Below are positions 32,254 through 44,345 of a DNA stretch of 64,000 nt, in pieces (the first letter of the stretch is position 1; the number at the start of each line of letters is the position of its first letter). Where the stretch lies: NCBI GenBank assembly GCA_011799875.1, contig CM022301.1, forward strand, positions 326,572,929-326,636,928. The letters run 5' to 3'. The DNA is from Thinopyrum elongatum (lineage: Eukaryota; Streptophyta; Magnoliopsida; Poales; Poaceae). The notes below the pieces were generated by a model that saw only the letters and a program-made list of their open reading frames with translations, ran no database searches and was not told the DNA's origin. The position numbers and the translations under genes were made by a program.

Positions 32254-33183
32254 TTGGATGCAATCCTAGACAGGCCTTGCCAGATCCATGGCACCCCTGA
32301 GAAGCCCGCCAACCACACCAACCGTAACTGTTGGGTGATAAAACAAGGCGGCAAGCTCACAGCCGAAGACCCTGGCAAAAGCCCTCGAAGCGAGGACGAT
32401 GAGGAGCCCCGCAGGCCGAACAGTGGAGGCCAAAAAACATTCACTCTGGAGGTTAAGACGGTGAACATGATCTACGCCACCCATATACTAGGAAAGGAGA
32501 GAAAGTGCGCTCTACAAGATGATTACGCCGTCGAGCCTGTAGTGCCAAAGTTCAACCCATGGTCGGCTTGCCCGATCACCTTCGACCTCAGGGACCATCT
32601 GACCAGTATTCGTCATGGAGGATCGGCAACCCTGGTACTCGACCCCATTGTCGATGGATGCCACCTCACAAGAGTTCTCATGGATGAAGGCAGCAGCCTC
32701 AATTTGATCTATACAGACACTACGAGGAAGATGGGGATCGATCCATCAAGGATCAAACCTAGCAACACCACTTTTAAGGGGGTTATTCCGGGCGTAGAGG
32801 CCCGCTGCTCAGGCACGGTGACTCTAGAAGTAGTATTCGGCTCACCAGACAACTTCCGCAGTGAAGACTTGATCTTCGATATTGCCCCTTTTTGCAGCGG
32901 CCACCATGCCCTCCTCGGACGAATGGCGTTTGCTAAATTCAACGCCATCCCGCATTATGCATACCTCAAGCTAAAGATGCCTGGCCCTTTGGGCGTCATA
33001 ACAATCAATGGCAATACAGAGCGCTCACTCCGAACCGAGGAACATACTACGACCCTAGCTGCCGAAGACCAAGCCGTTGCCAACGGGCCTAAGTATCAAC
33101 CCGCCGTAAAGGCAAGAGATACATCTAAATGGGCTAGAGCACGGTCCCCGTCATGGGAGCCCGCCTATGTACACCGCAAGTAG
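32254..33183 (+). pseudogene. Gag C-terminus and aspartic protease, active site altered
   Basis: A 309-codon open frame. Residues 1-60 include a Cys/His-containing segment (CQIHGTPEKPANHTNRNCWV) that could be a relic of a zinc knuckle. Residues about 120-240 are the retropepsin-like domain: ATLVLDPIVDG, then the active-site region LMDEGSSLNLIY where the minus-strand sibling has LMDGGS, then LLGRMAFAKFNAIPHYAYL. The Gly-to-Glu change next to the catalytic Asp is likely inactivating. The ORF runs to a stop at 33181-33183 and RT sequence does not follow, unlike the sibling at 926-2803 where protease and RT are fused. Confidence 0.82.
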
Positions 33184-33302
33184 GGATACGCTCCCCACGG
33201 CACTCCCACCATCATTGCGCTCTATGTGCCTCGTCAGCACAACTTCGCGCTCAAGATACCATGGGCGGCCGTGGGGGCTTATATCTAACAAATAACACCA
33301 TG
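33184..33302 (+). other. Spacer after protease, with left target duplication
   Basis: A 119-bp remnant of the host Tat element containing a polypurine-like run (GTGGGGGCTTATATC). The last five bases, CCATG at 33298-33302, are duplicated at 49348-49352 after the nested element. Confidence 0.8.
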
Positions 33303-33916
33303 TGTCGGGGATATACCCCGCGGTATAACCCGGCCGGGACTTGGTAACTCACTGGTGACCCGTCCGAACTTGGAGACTCATTGGTGACCCGGCCGAGCTC
33401 GGCGACTCATTAGTGACCCGGTGGGCGGGTCAGACGATCAACAAGACCCAACGGCCTAGAAGGCGGCTCATGGGAAGGCCGACTCATGTTATGGTAGGCC
33501 GGCTTGAGAGGAAAGGCATAAGGAATATTTCCCTTACAAGGGAAGCAAGACTAGGATTCCACTTGTAATATAGCAGTCCTAATCCTACTAGGACTAGTCA
33601 TGTAAGCCGCCTCTCCAACTTATATAAGGAGGGGAAGGGCACCCCAAGAGGGAGAAGTTTTTAGACAGACAAGTCTTAGACAAGATCAAAATAGATGCTC
33701 TCGAGATAGAGGTAGCGAAACACCGCCCTTGTAACCGAGATCATCATCATCAATATCAATCAAGCAGGATGTAGGATTTTACCTCCACTACGAGGGGCTG
33801 AACCTGGGTAAACTCGTGTCTCTCATCCCGCTCAACCCTGACAAGTTAATCACCATTGCGATGGCTTCATGCTTAAGTCCTTTCACGAGGACATTTGTCA
33901 TGACAAAACCACGACA
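33303..33916 (+). repeat. 5' LTR of the small element
   Basis: TGTCGGGGATAT to CCACGACA, 614 bp. A TATA-type box TATATAAG is at 33621-33628, inside ACTTATATAAGGAGGGG. It has short internal repeats of a GACTCAYTGGTGACCCG unit near 33345-33420. Confidence 0.92.
33621..33628 (+). promoter_or_regulatory. Predicted LTR TATA box
   Basis: TATATAAG; the same sequence is present in the 3' LTR at 49052-49059. Confidence 0.5.
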
Positions 33917-33918
33917 GT

Positions 33919-33936
33919 TGGCGCCCACCGTGGGGC
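33919..33936 (+). other. Primer-binding site, Lys-tRNA type
   Basis: TGGCGCCCACCGTGGGGC, two bases after the LTR end. It is complementary over its full length to the 3' end of plant tRNA-Lys as I remember that sequence. Confidence 0.8.
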
Positions 33937-36311
33937 TAGTGCATGGTGGTGTTGAGCTCTTGGAGGGATCTCTTCTAGGGATCGAGAAGTTTGCAACTTT
34001 TTGGATGAAGAAGAACCGGCTTGGAAGGATCTGCATCAACTTTGAGTTCATCAGTCAATGATTTACAATCTGCGAGGTTCAAAAGAAATTAGGGTTGCAG
34101 ACGATTCCGCCCCCGCTATCTCGCAAGTCGTCGAGGCTGAGAGTTCTTTCATCATTATCAACACCGTTCTGGCGGATCTCGATTATGGACGCACAATGTC
34201 AAACAGCAGCGGTCACATGCGATTCATCCAATCATTTTCTGCCACGGAGGCAACAGGAATTTTCTCCGCAGGTTCAGCACATATCCGGCGGCTTATGTTC
34301 CGTCTGGAATGGGCAAGACTGATCAGCCAAAACCAAGAAAAAAATGAAGTGGACATAAAGTAATATTCCAATGCAACGAAACTGTCGAGGGCAAGTACGA
34401 GTTGTTGCTACTCCGCTATGTGATTTGCCATACTCTTGACAGTCAATCTATATGACCCTGAACTAGTCAAGGTTAAAATGGCGAGATATATCACGTGAGA
34501 GCCGGCTTACGGGAGGAACAGTTTTCGTGCCAGCTTCATTGAAGCAAGACTCGAGCCTTAAAAGCTGGTCTTATGTCGACCCTTGAAAGCCGACATTATT
34601 ATACTCTATCATCGTAAACATATATCATCATACATTGCATCATCATTACATCATCATAGCATGCATCATATATGCATGGATATACTGGTTTATATTGCAG
34701 GAACCGGTTTTCATACCAGGTTATATTATTCAAATCTTAAATAGCCAACATGGTTGGATTTTTATTATGGTTATCATAACCAATATTGGATGATTGAGGT
34801 TTTCAAAACTGCTTCAGCGAAATGGCTATTATTCCCTCATTCAAAAATACTAGCTTACAACAAGGAGCATGGTTCATCCAGATAGTGGATATGATTTTAT
34901 TCTACAATGGAAGGAATAGTCCTGAGTCGCTGCAGGCACACGACCCGGCACTTGGGGGCTACATTATTCAAGTCAGGATTATATCAAATATGCAAGTCCC
35001 ATGTCGCTACAAGCATGCACCACGGCACTTTGGGGCTAATGCAAGTTGCTTTTCAAATCATTGCATTGTCAACAGACCCGGTTAACTGAGCTGGCCTTCT
35101 ATCATTTTCTATGTCCCAGCCCAGTATTGTCTTACTGGGCCGGCCCTTGGGGGCTACATATTGCTTCTCAAGTCTATATAATCAGATTTATAAAGTCCCT
35201 GCTCATTATTGAATAATGACCCGGCCCTTGGGGGCTACACTTGCTGAAAATTTTATGAGCATGAAACAGTTACAAGTCCGAGGTTGCTGCAGGCAAGACA
35301 ACCCGGCACTTGGGGGCTACACATGTGGAAGACAAAACATTTCAGCTTATGACTGGCGACTCAGATGAAAAACCCATATTTCTCCAAAGTTGCAGCATTT
35401 ATATTGAAGCAATTCTTAAGCTATCACTATGTTCCCCTCTTAAGACTTGGGGGCCACAGGTGATATGCATATAAGGGAGGAACATCTTCAAGTTCTCAGT
35501 TTTGAGCAAACCAGGTATCATATTCTTAGTGGAGGAATTTGCAAAGTTTATCTCCCCCAAGCTATTCATAGAAAGGCTCGGAGAGCCTACTTAACGATTG
35601 GGAGTTATATTTACAAAAGCAAGCACCGAGTCATCACAAGGTATAAGGACTTGTCCTGAAGAACTCAGGAAAATCAATTACATGATCCAGTGTCAGCAAC
35701 AATCATGACCCAGCATCATCAATCATAACACAGCAACTTCGATGATCGCGACTTGACAAGTTCTAACATCTTCAAGCCGGCTCAGCATCAGACGAATATC
35801 TTAAGTCCAATATTTCTATCAAGCCGGAGTATTCAAAACGGCTCAGGATCAGACGAATATCTTAAGTCCAATATTTTTATCAAGCCGGAGTATTCAAAAC
35901 TGGCTCAGCATCAGAAGGATATCTTAAGTCCAATATTTTTCTCAAGCCAGAGCATTGGAGACCGACTTAAATGGATTATTTTTCCCCAATATTTTTCTGC
36001 AAGAAACCAAGGTTAGCAAATTGATTTTGAAGCTGGCCTACTGCTATAACGAAGAGACCCGAACTTTACAGGATGTATTCCCTTGAATATAACGAAAAGA
36101 CAGGGTATGGAATAACTCAAGAATTGCACGGCCCAGCAAATATTGACTCGGTCGAGTGTTTTCACACAAGGAAATAACAAGGACTTAAGGATGAACAGAA
36201 GCCAGCTCAGAAGAACGTTTGACCCGGCGCACAACCTGTCAAATTTGTTCTTGTTTTTATTTTGTAGGATAAGTTTAACATGGATAAATCCAAATTAAAC
36301 TGGGCGCTAAT
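33937..36311 (+). other. Non-coding interior of the small element
   Basis: The longest ORF (34058-34363, 101 codons) has no recognisable domain. From 34950 to 35460 the motif CTTGGGGGCTAC or a close variant recurs at 34951, 35029, 35146, 35227, 35309 and 35446, usually after GACCCGGC. A minisatellite lies at 35772-35955. The last five bases (CTAAT, 36307-36311) are the chromovirus target duplication. Confidence 0.72.
35772..35955. repeat. Minisatellite, about three units of 61-62 bp
   Basis: The unit GGCTCAGCATCAGACGAATA onward through AAGTCCAATATTTTTATCAA starts at 35779, 35840 and 35902. Units differ by a few bases. It lies in non-coding DNA. Confidence 0.85.
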
Positions 36312-39300
36312 TGTGGCTCCCCGGCTCAGAGCGACCGGTTTACCTTGCATTGCCAGCCAGAGATCAGGTCTTCTGGCAACACACAACAACTTGGTACAGA
36401 AAGACAACCGCTTTATTGAAGCATAGGTTCGATATTACATCAAGTAGCGAGGCCAAGCGGCACACACGGTGCTGCTGCACATATGTACATTATTTAGTGA
36501 ACATGAACGGGAGCCTCGACATCACAACAAATCTACGCGGCAGCGGAAAGACGACGTAGAAGGACTCCATCTCACAGGGACACTGATCTCGACACGGTCT
36601 AGACTGCGATGCAATGATGCAACTACAACTCCGGTACGACTTCTCCTGAAACTGGCATGACACGCCAGGTGAGTACTTTGAATGTACTCGCAACCTCACA
36701 CAAATAAAGCAACAATGGCAAACAACAACATGATAATTAAGCAGATAAATGCAAGAACTTGGCATGCTACTCATGAAGTGACAGTGCTCATAACAGGGCT
36801 TTTCAGACCCGATTACCATCTCGGTTACCTTGTAACCACGATCATCATCATACCACGGTGATCACCTCCGGATCACAAACGAAACCATCTCGATGGTGTC
36901 AACAACTCCACCAACATAACAAGTGCCACAAGTATATGTTTAGTGTGCAGGTTCAATATTTCTATTGATCCACGGTGTGACCTACTACGAACTGTGTCCG
37001 TGGCTAAAGACACGGCTATCAATAGATTAAACACACTCTGGAGAGGTTAGCACACTGTACCCACACCACGGAACCCATGGCCTCGAACTCCCATTCGGGT
37101 GGACCAACGGCATTCCGACAGAACCAATCTATTGCCATGACACTCTCCCGGCCACTCCAACCAACTCCCCTTTGGGCTAAGTCATGGGTGGCCCCGATGC
37201 CACTCTGGACATCAAAAGGCCACCATTGTGGCAAAACAAACGGTCCCAAATGGGGACATGGTACCAAAACAACTATGGGCACACAAGGCTATGCCTGCCT
37301 AACGGGCCAGGGTAGCGCAAGCGCATAACCTTGCCCAGTTTGAGGCACCGGCAAGAGGCGTAACAACAGACCGCAAAAGGGACTGCCCATAAAGGCAAAT
37401 GTGGTTGCACTAGGAAGCTTGATTCGGTGGCACCATGACTCGGTCGACAACATGTTCAAGTTGGATTATTATCAGGTTTCAACTTGCAATAAATATTACC
37501 GAGTCATAATATGAAATGCAATGAACTATATATGCACCATTTCAACATATTGCCGGTATGAACTTAATCATGCTCATCATCATGTTACCCAACTGCATAT
37601 CCTTAGTCAATCAACTAAAATACCACTGATAACGTAACAAGCATAGCATGAAAATGAAACTAGCATCAAGTGATATTATATAAATTATCTATGTGCATTA
37701 TAAAGGACCATATTCAAGTGAAAATCATAGTTATTGAAATGACACTCTTGCAAATATTTGTGATGGCTTGCCTTAGTGCAGAGGAGGGTTACACTCCTCC
37801 TGGTTCTCCTCAAGGCAGCAAGTTCCTTCTGAAAACATTTAAAATAGCAAAAAGAAAATGTCACATAACACATTTAAATGCACCAGAAAATATTCACAGC
37901 AAGCAAAAATCTCATATTTTGCATGCTGATAGAGGAGCTCAATACAAAACCAATGCAAAAAAGAATCATGTCATTTGGACTTATAGAATAAAAGTTAGAG
38001 TAGGTCAAAGTTTGGTCAATATTCTGAATTAAAATGATTTTAGAAAAATAACCAGAGCGGGTGACGTCGAAGACGTATTTCAGAACTACGCCTCCACGTA
38101 TAGCTCTTCGGCGGGCGCACAGTGAGGCTGACGGGCGGGCCCCACTGGCAGGGTTAAGAGAGAGAGAGAGAATGGACGGCGGCGAGGGCGCCGGTGGTTC
38201 TCCGGCGAGGAGACCATGGCTATCGCCGGCGACGGGGGAGGGGTTGGATGTGCCTCAGCACGGCGAGCACGCACGTACCCGTAGATTGGTCGGAGATGGA
38301 CGGCAGAGGTCGCCGTGGAAGTTCACCGGAGAGGAAGGTTCTGGCGAGGTGAGGCAGCTTCAGCAGCATCTCCAGGGATCAGCGGAGCCCCACGAACATG
38401 CCTGGGTGGTCGAAGCTGGTCGAGGATCGCCGGAGGAAGCAGGGCACTGAGGGGAGGTCGGCGGCGATCTCCGATGCGGGACGGCGGCCAGAGGCCTGCC
38501 TGGCCTGGCCGCGGTCTTCTCCGAGTGTGCTTGTGGTCAGAGGAGGTGGGTGGTGCGGTGGAACAAACTCGGGAGGGTCCTATTTATAGCTACGGGCGAG
38601 AGGGGAATCGAGGTTGCTGGAGAGTTCTCTGGAAGCGGTGGACAGCGACGAACGAGGTCAGAGAGAGGGGAGAAAGAGCCATGGGCTCACACGGCCACTG
38701 TGGAGGCTTGCGGCCAAGCACAGGGCACCGGAGGAGGACGAAAACAAGGGCACAGGCTCACTGTAGCCTCTGCTCCACCATGCTCGTGATCACTGCGGCT
38801 CTCGTCGGCGTCGGGGAGCGCCAGGGAGAGGTCATCGGCGACGGGTCGAGGCAGAGGGAGCTCCAAGACACGATGGTTTGGGCGGAGGCGGGCGCACACG
38901 CTGAACAGAGAGGCTGCCGACGCGCAGAGCGCGTCGAACGCATGCCTGGCACCATGTCCACACGCGGTCACCATGCACTAGCACTATGCGGTGTGCCCAA
39001 GAGGTAAAATCATGTCTGGCGTGTTGTCCTTGCAGTGCTAGGTCACTCCATGCTGATAGATAACAGCCAGGCCGACCAGATGAGACTTGAGCTTCACTAC
39101 AAGTTTTTGGATAGAAACTTATGAGGTTAGTAGAGAGAGTTCTAGAGAGAGTTAGGAGCTGATTTTTGGTAGTTAAGGGTTACTTAGGAAGGTCATTAAC
39201 CCATAAAAATGTCATCTCAAGATGATCAAGCAAAAATACACTTCCTTCACCAAGTGCATTTTCTGACCAGAATGGAAAAGATTTTCTACAGAAAAAATAT

Positions 39301-39657
39301 TCCAAATAACCATGAAATATTTTTGCACAGGAAGTTGGGCCAAGGTTCAAAGAATATTTGGGAATTTTCTCAAATTTTTGTGGGCAAGAAAAATGATAGT
39401 TGCTTTGGAGCAAAAGTGGAAATAGGGCTTTTTTAGAGGGAAATGAATATTTTTCATTTGAGAAAAATATTCCCAAGGTCATATTTTGATATATCAAAGG
39501 GCAAGAGATGTTTTTGAGGGTGAGAGGAGCCACTTGGGTGAAAATCAAAACAATGCCCAAGTGTTAAGTCCAAATGAGTTGATTCAAAAACTTAAATTCA
39601 AACCAAATTGGCAATAAAATCCAGAAAAAGAAAAAGGGCAAAAACCAGGGTGTCACA
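36312..39657 (-). repeat. 3' LTR of the chromovirus
   Basis: 3346 bp, collinear with 45323-48712. It has a GC-rich block (about 38090-39000) producing Arg/Gly-rich ORFs on the plus strand that recur in the other LTR and are not genes, and an AT-rich block near 39180-39650. Confidence 0.94.
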
Positions 39658-40057
39658 AACCTCCCCCCTTAGGATGAATCTCGTCCTCGAGATTCGGTTG
39701 CTTGGGAAACAATTCAGGGTATGCTGTCCTCAAAAAGTCCTCTCTTTCCCAGGTAGCTTCGCTCTCGGTATGGTGTTTCCACTGCACCTTGTAAAACTTA
39801 ACTGACTTGCTACGGGTGACTCTTTCCATCTCATCCAATATTCAGAAAGGTTTCTCTTCATAAGTTAGATCCTTAGCAAGCTCTATTTCTGCCATATCAG
39901 TCCGTTTCTCGGGTGGTGAGATACACCTTCGCAACTGTGATACGTGGAAGACATCGTATATTTCTGATAGTTCGGGAGGAAGTTCCAATTGATATGCCAC
40001 TGTGCCAACCTTGGACATAACCGGAAATGGGCCAATATATCTTGGTGCAAGCTTTCC
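39653..40057 (-). pseudogene. Integrase C-terminal tail and chromodomain
   Basis: The chromodomain part (39653-39838) has VKFYKVQWKHHTESEATWER and ends with ELFPKQPNLEDEIHP. This module, with its Tyr and Trp residues, is what chromoviruses use to tether integration to modified chromatin. The preceding segment down to 40057 shows integrase-tail features out of frame (a PPELSE-type stretch near 39975). A stop lies at 40058-40060 and frames shift between, so it is not continuous with the integrase core. The coding end overlaps the LTR junction by five bases. Confidence 0.82.
39658..39671 (-). other. Polypurine tract of the chromovirus
   Basis: On the minus strand TAAGGGGGGAGGTT abuts the 3' LTR start, a strong plus-strand primer. 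Confidence 0.88.
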
Positions 40058-41296
40058 CTAAGTCTGAAATCTCTTAACTCCTTTCATGGGTGTGACTCGG
40101 AGGTAGACATATTCACCAGGTTCAAAACTGATCTGTCGGTGCTTGGAATCATAGTAGCTCTTTTGTCGAGACTTTGCCACTTGCAGTCTGTCTCGGATTT
40201 CTCTGACTTGCTTCTCAGCTTCCATCATCAAGTCCATCCCGAAAATACGACTGTCTCTGGACTGGGACCAGTTTAATGGAGTACGACACTTCCGTCCATA
40301 CAAGGCTTCATACAGTGACATCTTGAGACTGGTCTGATAGCTGTTGTTGTAGGAAAACTCTACATAAGGCAGACTGTCTTCCCATTTGGGTCCTTGAGCA
40401 AGAGCATATGCTCTAAGCATGTCTTCGAGTATTTGATTTACTCGCTCCATCTGGCCGTCTGTCTGAGGATGATAAGTTGTGCTATACTTCAATGCTGTCC
40501 CTAAGGTAAAAAGGGATCCTCGGTCTGAGGTGATAGTTCTTGGCACGCCATGCAGACTGACGATTCTAGACACATAGAGTTGGGCTAACTAATCTACACG
40601 GTAGGTGGTTCGGATTGGAATGAAGTGGGCCACCTTGGTTAGCATGTCCACCATGACCCATATGGCATTGTTTCCACGAGGAGTTTTGGGAAGACCGGTG
40701 ATGAAGTCCATGCAGACATCGTCCCATTTCCATTGCGGGATGGGCAAAGGTTGTAGTAGCCCGGCAGGTTTCTGATGTTCCGCCTTCACCTTATTGCACA
40801 TATCATAGCAGGCGACAAAATATGCAATGTCCTTCTTCATTCCATCCCACCAAAATATTTGCCTGAGGTCTTCGTACATTTTGGTACCTCCTGGATGGAT
40901 CAAGTACGAGGACTCGTGTGCTTCTATTAATATCTTCTTCCTCATATCTTCTACTTCGGGTACACAGATTCGTCCTTGAAACCGTAGAGTACCTTGCTCA
41001 TCCATCAGGAAGTCTTGAGTCTTGCCATCTTTCATCTGTGTGACTTGGTGTTGCAAGACCGGATCTTCTGCCTGAGCTTTGCGAATTTCTTCCTCAAGAG
41101 TGGGAGTGACTTCCAACATATTGGTGCAGTCAGCCTCAACAATGATCAGATTGAGCTGGGCCATCTCTTCTTGTAGCTCGGGAGGTAAAGATTCCATTAA
41201 TGCATTCAATGCGGCGTGTTTGCAGCTGAGGGCATCAGCAACCACATTAGCTTTACCCGGATGATAATTTATTTCGAGGTCATAATCGTTGACCAA
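40058..41296 (-). pseudogene. RNase H end and integrase core, one internal stop
   Basis: The reading from 41296 starts in the last part of RNase H ([20 protein letters not shown]). The integrase zinc-binding segment follows ([12 protein letters not shown], then [13 protein letters not shown]), then the core with its first catalytic Asp in [18 protein letters not shown] at 40589-40591 breaks it in frame. The second part has the second Asp (ITSDRGSLFT) and the catalytic Glu (DGQMERVNQILEDML), so the D,D,E triad is intact. It ends with FEPGEYVYLRVTPMKGVKRF. A CAG-to-TAG change would explain the stop. Confidence 0.9.
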
Positions 41297-41474
41297 CTCA
41301 AGCCATCTTCTTTGTCGAAGATTTAAATCGGGTTGAGTGAAAATGTACTTGAGGCTTTTTGTGGTCGGTGAATATTTGGCACCGCTTGCCGATGAGATAA
41401 TGCCTCCAAATTTTTAATGCATGCACAACTGCTGCTAGCTCCAAGTCATGACTAGGATAGTTTCCTTCATGTGG

Positions 41475-42733
41475 TCATAGTTGTCTGGATGCATAAGTTA
41501 CAACCTTGCCATCTTGCATGAGCACGCATCCTAGGCCCCTTCGAGATGAGTTGTAGTACACGTCAAAGCTTCGATAAATGTCTGGGAGCATCAACACGGG
41601 TGCTGAAGTTAAATGAGTCTTCAATTCATTAAAGGTCTTCTCACAGTCTTCAAACCATATGAATTTTTGGTCTTTCTTGAGTAGTTCTGTCATTGGCTTA
41701 GCAATCTTGGAAAATCCATCACTGAATCGACGGTAATAACCAGCAAGCCCTAGAAAACTTCTGATATCTGTCACGGTCGTGGGTGCTGGCCATTTTAGCA
41801 CATCCTTTACTTTGCTTGGATCCACGGCTATTCCTTCAGCAGAGAGAATATGCCGCAAGAATCAGACTTGCTTAAGCCAGAACTCACACTTGCTGAATTT
41901 TGCATATAATTGGTCGTCATGAAGCCTTTGAAATACTGCTCGGAGGTGTTGCTTGTGCTCTTCTTCTCCTTTAGAGTATATGAGAATATCATCAATGAAG
42001 AACACCACAAACTTGTCCAAGAAATCCATGAACACTTTTTTCATCATATGCATGAAGAAAGCAGGGGCATTGTCAGACCGAATGACATAACGATATATTC
42101 ATACAGACCGTAATGAGTGGTGAATGCGGTATTAGGAATATCTTCCTTCCTGATCTTGAGTTGATGGTACCCGGTCCTTAAATCAATCTTGGAAAAGATT
42201 TGCGCTCCATTAAGTTGGTCGAACAAATCAACAATCATGGGGAGCGGGTACTTGTTCTTGATTGTGACATCATTATGCTGGCGGTAGTCTACACACATCC
42301 GGAGACTACCATCTTTCTTGTCCACGAATATGGCAGGTGATCCCCATGGTGAAGAGCTTGGGCGGATGTATCCTTTCTTGAGCATCTCATCAAGTTGTTT
42401 CTTCAGCTCAACTAACTCGGATGAAGGCATCCAGTAATACTTATTGTATATGGGTGCCGTCCCTAGCACGAGATCAATAGCAAACTCGAGTTCACGATCC
42501 GGTGGCATATCGGGCAATTCTTCAGGGAATACACCGGGAAACTCACTGACCACTAGAATTAATTCCATGCCTGAGGCTATAGCTGTGAAAATCATCTCCT
42601 TTTTAGGCATGGTTCTGCGAGCTACAAACTTCGTTGTTTGCCCTGCCGGGTTCATTAATTTGACTTCTCTTGTTGCACAATTGATGTAGACCTGATGCTT
42701 TGTCAGCCAATCCATTCCCAATATGACATCCAA
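41475..42733 (-). pseudogene. Reverse transcriptase and RNase H start
   Basis: From 42733: [10 protein letters not shown] (linker after protease), the RT fingers ([19 protein letters not shown]), [17 protein letters not shown] and [15 protein letters not shown] (first catalytic Asp). A one-base deletion near 42074 shifts the frame after MSFGLT. The catalytic box then reads [12 protein letters not shown] (42053-41862 frame). A TGA at 41862-41864 interrupts before LRHILSAEGIAVDPSKV. RNase H begins with FDVYYNSSRRGLGCVL, where the usual catalytic Asp of this motif appears as Asn, so RNase H would be impaired. A TGA at 41475-41477 ends the frame after TYASRQL. Confidence 0.9.
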
Positions 42734-43296
42734 CCTTGCGGATCAATTGCTACCAGTGTGGCAGGGAAAACAACTCCATGGACCTTGATTTCCAAGTCAC
42801 GGCATACCACATTTGTTTTGAGCATGGATCCCGGGGATTGCACCATCATGCTTTTCTCAAGAAGAGAGCAAGAAAACTTGTTTTGGGCTACAAAACTCCG
42901 CGAAATAAAGGAATGGGAAGCCCCAGAGTCAAATAAAATTGTTGCAGGTATGTTATTAACAGGAAACATACCAATGACCACTTCGGGGTTTTCTTGGGCT
43001 TCTTCGGCGGAGAGATGATGCACCTGGCCTTGGATAAGCTCCTGCTCGGTGAAGGATTCCATGTGATTGACTTGAGGCTTGAGGGGTGCATTTGGCTTGC
43101 CATTCTTGGGACACTGCCTCGCATAATGTCTGGTCTGTCCACAAGAGAAGCATGCGTTGCTACGCTGACAATCCTCCCGAACAGGGTTGGTCACAATATT
43201 CTTGACTTGGTTGTTGGTCTTGTTGGTATTCTGTTGCCATGTTGGCTCAAACTCAAACTGAGGTTGCTGCCAGGTATGAGCCTTCTGAACCGGCAG
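42703..43296 (-). pseudogene. Zinc knuckle and aspartic protease
   Basis: In frame with gag upstream but separated from it by a TGA at 43297-43299. A canonical CCHC knuckle CFSCGQTRHYARQC (spacing 2-4-4) binds the RNA genome. The retropepsin active site is LFDSGASHSFIS with the catalytic Asp intact, followed by MVQSPGSMLKT. Near 42735 a one-base change throws the reading out of register from the RT frame. Protein order and motifs match chromovirus gag-pol. Confidence 0.88.
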
Positions 43297-44115
43297 TCAA
43301 TCCTTCTTGGGCTCGAACTTGCATTTGCGATCATCATAAGCTGGTTTGTTGTCATGAACGAGCTTGTGCTCCCTTTCTGTGATAAGAGCCTTGTTCACCA
43401 AAGTCTGGAAGTCGGGGAAGTCTAACATGCTGAGTGTGCATCGGAGGTGCTGATTGAGTCCTCCAAGGAATCGGTCGATCTTCCTTTCTTCGGTGGCCAC
43501 ATGATAAAGAGAATAACGAGCCAAGTGATTGAATTTGTTCAAATATTCACTTACTGACAGATTTCCTTGGGTGAGAGCGAGAAACTCACACTGCTTGACC
43601 TTCATGATACCGGCGGGAATGTGGTACTTGCGGAATTTGTCCTTGAATTTATCCCAAGTGATCTAATCGTCCGCAGGCCACATGGTTTTAGTATTGTCCC
43701 ACCATATAGCAGTGGCTCCTTCAAGATAGTGAGTAGCAAATGGAACTTTGTCAACTTCTTCGGTGCGAGCAATCTCTAGCTTCTTCTAAATAGTCCGCAA
43801 CCAATCATCGGCTTCCAAAGGGTCGACAACTTGACTGAAACTGGGAGGCTTAGTCCTCTGAAAGTCTGACAGCTTGGAGTGATTCCCATACTGATTACCA
43901 TTCTGCCCAACCATACCCTGTACACTTCTTAGTAATTCAAGCAAATCTTGGTTCCTTCTTTCCTCGAACATTCTCATGATCAGATCTGTGGTAGGTGGAT
44001 GCTGTGGAGGAGGTGGTGGTGGCTGATATGGTTCAGGGGTATGCCCCGCCTGTCCGGCTGAGCGACGAACGGGAGTATCATCACCCGCCTGACTGCTGCT
44101 ACCTCCTCTTCTCAT
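43297..44115 (-). pseudogene. Gag capsid region, two internal stops
   Basis: I place the start at MRRGGSSSQAG (44115), because upstream residues of that open frame are unlike gag. A Pro-rich segment (EPYQPPPPPPQHPPTTDLIM) is followed by the capsid region: PPSFSQVVDPLEADDWL, then VKQCEFLALTQGNLSVSEYL, FNHLARYSLYHVATEERKID and RFLGGLNQHLRCTL, all gag (retrotrans_gag) features. In-frame TAG codons at 43786-43788 and 43663-43665 and the TGA at 43297-43299 interrupt it. All pieces stay in one frame, so substitutions alone account for the loss. Confidence 0.88.
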
Positions 44116-44345
44116 CCTATTTATGTTTCCCAATACGAAGCATCGAGATGAGCAACATCCATAAATGGGGAAGAAAAGCAAGCGACAAAGTCCGAAAGGA
44201 AAGCAACGAGAAACCAAGGCGAATAATAAAAGAAGAAGTTCCAACATAATTATACATAGACTCATACATGAAAGGAAATAGCATGACAAGTACGACTACA
44301 CTCATACATCCAAGCATCATGACAACCTCAACTACTCCTGCAGAT

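Noticed and set aside
34951..35457. Possible CRISPR-like array of regularly spaced repeats
   Set aside because: The 12-nt motif has uneven spacing (about 77-137 bp), the genome is a plant, and the motif is a polypurine-tract relative.
38315..39007. Long plus-strand ORF (230 codons) rich in Arg, Gly and Ala, and similar ORFs at 47447-48122
   Set aside because: Both lie at the same position in the two chromovirus LTRs, on the strand opposite to the element's genes, in a GC-rich block with overlapping ORFs in several frames. Composition bias, not a gene.
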